Shown: in pieces, positions 6,503 through 8,312 of the stretch
Layout: each line of letters starts with the position of its first letter
Position numbering within the stretch: the first letter of the stretch is position 1
Source of the DNA: a candidate division TA06 bacterium
GTDB lineage: Bacteria; Ratteibacteria; UBA8468; MWAK01
DNA length: 8,312 nt
Reading direction: 5' to 3'
NCBI GenBank assembly: GCA_022704925.1
Contig: JAKJFK010000072.1
Span: 1-8,312, forward strand
Position numbers and translations under genes: made by a program
Notes under the pieces: generated by a model
The model's database searches: none
Told to the model about the DNA's origin: nothing
What the model saw: only the letters and a program-made list of their open reading frames with translations

Positions 6503-7521
6503 CAGAACTTCCCGTCGCGGGTGTCGAAGTGGGTCGGCTTCTTCCAGGTCGGACCGCCGGAGCGGACCCACTCGGCCACCCAGGCGACCATCGTCTCGAC
6601 CTCGACCCGGGGCGGTCCGAAGAGTTCCCGGCACTGGCCGGCGTCGGCCAGCAGGGCGGTGCCGGATTCGACTCCGCTGAATACCGGCTGGCGCTGGAAT
6701 TCCCGTCCGAAGGCCTCGGCCAGGTCGCGGACCCGGAAGGTGCCGGGACCGGTCAGGTTCAAGAGTCGGGGCGGCACCTCGGCGATTTCGAGAGACCGGA
6801 TGGTAAAGGCGTTGGCATCACCCTGCCAGATGAAGTTGACATGACCGGTCGCCAGGTCCAGCGGTTCCCCGCGGAAGACCCGCTGGGCGATGTCCAGCAG
6901 CACCCCGTAACGCAGGTCGATCGCGTAGTTGAGGCGGAGGATGACCGCCGGGGTTTGGTAGCGGCCGCAGAAGTACTGGAAGACGCGTTCCCGGCCCAGG
7001 CAGGACTGGGCGTACTCGCCCACCGGGCCGGTCGGGTCGGTCTCCCGGCTGCCGCCGGAATCAACCGGCACGAAAGGGTAAACGTTCCCGGTCGAAAAGG
7101 CCGCCAGCCGGCTGGCGCGGAATTTTTCGGCCACCAGCGCCGGCAGGTAGGCGTTGCTGGCCCAGGTAAACGGCTCGTTGCCGGTGGAGCCGAACTTGAC
7201 GCCCACCATGTAGATGACGTTGCGGGCCTCCGGCAGCAATTCCAGGAAGGAACGGTCCATGAGGTCGCCGGCCAGGGTGCCGATGCCGGCCGACTCCAGT
7301 TTCTCGCGCAGGGACGGGTCGGAGAAACGGGCGACCCCGGTCACCCGGCCGCGGCGGCCGGAGCGGTCCAGGGCGCGCCGCACCATCCGGGCCAGGGAGA
7401 CGCCCATCTTGCCGGCCACTCCCAGCAGGATAAAATCGCCGTCCAGCCGGGCCACGCTCTCCACCACTTCCGGGGTGGGCTCGGAAAGCCGGTCTTCCAG
7501 TTCGGACTCGTTTTTAATCAT
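6502..7521 (-). CDS. NAD-dependent epimerase/dehydratase-family protein
   Basis: A 339-residue extended-SDR-type protein. After a polar N-terminal extension of about 28 residues comes a Rossmann motif GVAGKMG (34-40) on strand FILLGVAG, then IYMVGVKF (103-110), the Ser/Thr site FSTGNVYPF (142-150), and the usual active-site Tyr in GEYAQSCLGRERVF (168-181). In the standard YxxxK motif the Lys should be at residue 174, where this protein has Cys (codon TGC, clean sequence). LRLNYA (196-201) and TGPGTFRVRDLAEAFG (257-272) fit the C-terminal substrate domain of nucleotide-sugar epimerases. The missing Lys makes normal dehydrogenase-type catalysis doubtful, so it may be a lyase, a Cys-dependent enzyme or a non-catalytic NAD-binding protein. 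It is the first gene after the AT-rich gap, with no strong SD. It is coupled by TGATG to the DHDPS-like gene, suggesting a shared step. The family is confident; the reaction is unknown. Confidence 0.87.
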   Translation of the reverse strand: MIKNESELEDRLSEPTPEVVESVARLDGDFILLGVAGKMGVSLARMVRRALDRSGRRGRVTGVARFSDPSLREKLESAGIGTLAGDLMDRSFLELLPEARNVIYMVGVKFGSTGNEPFTWASNAYLPALVAEKFRASRLAAFSTGNVYPFVPVDSGGSRETDPTGPVGEYAQSCLGRERVFQYFCGRYQTPAVILRLNYAIDLRYGVLLDIAQRVFRGEPLDLATGHVNFIWQGDANAFTIRSLEIAEVPPRLLNLTGPGTFRVRDLAEAFGREFQRQPVFSGVESGTALLADAGQCRELFGPPRVEVETMVAWVAEWVRSGGPTWKKPTHFDTRDGKF

Positions 7522-7581
7522 CTGGGAAAATGTTTGAAGTACGCGGTGGAATCCCGATTTTTCTAATATTTTACCATAAAA
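7522..7581 (-). promoter_or_regulatory. AT-rich gap, candidate promoter/operator region of the operon
   Basis: This is the only intergenic stretch of the window and is sharply AT-rich in otherwise GC-rich sequence, between the queE stop and the epimerase-like start. On the minus strand the pattern TAAAATATTAG offers -10-like hexamers (TAAAAT at 7568-7573 or TATTAG at 7563-7568), but I see no good -35 box at the normal spacing. A promoter or regulatory site for the eight-gene run is the simplest explanation. No clear rho-independent terminator is visible after queE. Confidence 0.4.
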
Positions 7582-7582
7582 T
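7568..7582. promoter_or_regulatory. Perfect 6-base inverted repeat (possible operator)
   Basis: ATTTTA-CCA-TAAAAT: two exact 6-base arms separated by 3 bases. It reaches the last base of the queE stop codon (7582-7584) and lies over the candidate -10 region. It could bind a dimeric repressor or activator. It is AT-only in its arms and short, so it could also arise by chance in an AT-rich patch. As an RNA hairpin it would be weak, so I do not call it a terminator. Confidence 0.3.
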
Positions 7583-8280
7583 CAGGGAAGGCCGAGCCGC
7601 TGGTGAACCGGCGGTATCAGCCGGCAGCCGGGATGGACGGCGGCCGCCGTCCGGAAGAGTTCCTGAAGCCGTTCGCAACCGATCGCCGGCCGGCCGCGGC
7701 CGTCAACCTCGGGCTGGATGACCAGCATCCCGGCCGGACCGGCCGCGGCAACCAGGCGGGCCGCCCGGGCCGTCTCGGCAGCCGTGGTCCACCGGTTGAC
7801 CACCACCTTGACGAAGGATTCGGCCGGCAGGCGGCGGCAGGCCAGCCAGAATTCCCGATGCGCCTTCCAGAGGGGCGGACCGCCGCCGGTGGAGGGCAGT
7901 TTCACGTCCATGGCCACGAAATCGAGCCAGGGGCCGAGCCGCTCGAGCGCCCCGGTCAGGGTGCCGTTGGTTTCGAGGTAGATCTTCAAACCCCGTTCCT
8001 TGAGGCCCGGCAGCCAGCCGGCCAGGAACTCCGCCTGCAGAAGCGGCTCGCCGCCGGTGATCGAGATGGAGTGAAGGGCGGGCGCGGCGCGGACCAGCCG
8101 AAGCACGCTCCGGGTCAGCCCGGCGCTTCCGAGCCGCCGGACCGGGAGCTTCCGGCCGACCAGGTCGCAGTAGCGGCAGGCGAGATTGCAGCCGGCGAAG
8201 CGGACGAAGACCTGGGGGCAGCCCAGGTAGAGGCCCTCGCCCTGGATGGAAAAAAAGACCTCGCTAATCCGGGCCGCCAT
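7582..8280 (-). CDS. queE: 7-carboxy-7-deazaguanine synthase (radical SAM)
   Basis: A 232-residue radical SAM enzyme that converts 6-carboxy-5,6,7,8-tetrahydropterin to 7-carboxy-7-deazaguanine in the queuosine (and preQ0) pathway. The start MAARISEVFFSIQGEGLYLG carries the QueE signature SIQGEG (11-16). The [4Fe-4S] cluster Cys are C31, C35 and C38 in the CxxxCxxC motif CNLACRYC. The SAM-binding GGE motif is TGGEP (75-79), and ETNGT (103-107) and the C-terminal PPVHQRLGLP tail are also typical. The length is normal for bacterial QueE. Upstream codons are open to the window edge, but the family starts at this M, and no good SD is seen. An unseen upstream gene may overlap its first codons. It is followed by the AT-rich gap, so it is probably the last gene of its own unit rather than part of the downstream metabolic run, although readthrough cannot be excluded. 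Identification is confident. Confidence 0.95.
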   Translation of the reverse strand: MAARISEVFFSIQGEGLYLGCPQVFVRFAGCNLACRYCDLVGRKLPVRRLGSAGLTRSVLRLVRAAPALHSISITGGEPLLQAEFLAGWLPGLKERGLKIYLETNGTLTGALERLGPWLDFVAMDVKLPSTGGGPPLWKAHREFWLACRRLPAESFVKVVVNRWTTAAETARAARLVAAAGPAGMLVIQPEVDGRGRPAIGCERLQELFRTAAAVHPGCRLIPPVHQRLGLP

Positions 8281-8312
8281 CGTCGAGCAGCGGGTCGGTC
8301 CGGCCGGCGCCG
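8264..8312 (-). CDS. Possible C-terminal tail of an upstream gene overlapping queE
   Basis: In the frame ending TAG at 8264-8266 the minus strand reads GAGRTDPLLDDGGPD and then stops. It would overlap the first 17 bases of queE, the same arrangement as other gene pairs here. Only 15 residues are visible, they match no domain, and open frames are common at this base composition, so this is tentative. In many bacteria queE neighbours queC or queD, which is the natural guess but is not shown by these residues. Confidence 0.22.
   Translation of the reverse strand, partial: GAGRTDPLLDDGGPD

Noticed and set aside
6503-6634. 44-codon N-terminal extension of the DHDPS-like open frame
   Set aside because: It is a shadow of the epimerase-like C-terminus. 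The ATG at 6502 gives the overlap pattern seen throughout the operon and a start that precedes the conserved barrel.
5624-7566. Two long overlapping plus-strand open frames antisense to the DHDPS-like and epimerase-like genes
   Set aside because: No known motifs, and they overlap each other as well as well-supported minus-strand genes; a composition artefact.
7551-7585. Rho-independent terminator after queE
   Set aside because: The only hairpin (ATTTTA/TAAAAT) is AT-only and weak, with no GC stem followed by a U tract on the minus strand.
1-8312. Very frequent GGCCGG / GCCGGC words suggesting dispersed repeats
   Set aside because: They fall inside coding sequence in varied frames and encode common Ala/Gly/Arg/Pro residues with GC-ending codons; no phased or spaced repeat unit is seen.

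Overview
The window is a GC-rich bacterial chromosomal segment in which every supported gene lies on the minus strand, so transcription runs from the right end (8312) to the left (1). The strong GC bias in third codon positions, the Shine-Dalgarno (SD)-type ribosome binding sites and the very tight packing fit a free-living bacterium, probably an uncultured lineage. The sequence alone does not fix the phylum. I see no mobile elements, tRNA or rRNA genes, CRISPR arrays or phage genes, and no sign of recent gene transfer.

In transcription order: (a) at the right edge, a possible C-terminal tail of an unseen upstream gene overlaps queE (7-carboxy-7-deazaguanine synthase, queuosine/7-deazaguanine pathway). 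(b) A roughly 60-base AT-rich gap (7522-7581) carries a perfect inverted repeat and is the only real intergenic space. (c) A run of eight genes follows, nearly all joined by stop/start overlaps: an NAD-dependent epimerase/dehydratase-family protein (Rossmann fold, Cys in place of the usual catalytic Lys), a dihydrodipicolinate synthase (DHDPS)-superfamily aldolase/lyase, an M20 metallohydrolase, a DJ-1/PfpI protein with a GTG start, a multi-pass flippase-like membrane protein (lysylphosphatidylglycerol (LPG)-synthase transmembrane type), an M18 aminopeptidase, a dihydroorotate-dehydrogenase-like flavoprotein, and the N-terminal 79 residues of a short-chain dehydrogenase/reductase (SDR) running off the left edge.

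The overlaps (ATGA, GTGA, TGATG, and a 19-base overlap into the M18 gene) imply one translationally coupled operon. Its enzymes fall into two groups: carbon-skeleton and redox chemistry (epimerase-like, DHDPS-like, flavoprotein, SDR) and peptide or amide hydrolysis (M20, M18). The DJ-1 protein and the membrane protein sit between them. One reading is a catabolic or salvage route for a peptide- or amide-linked acid; another is a mixed housekeeping operon. The sequence does not identify a substrate. The least explained part is the pair formed by the epimerase-like and DHDPS-like genes.
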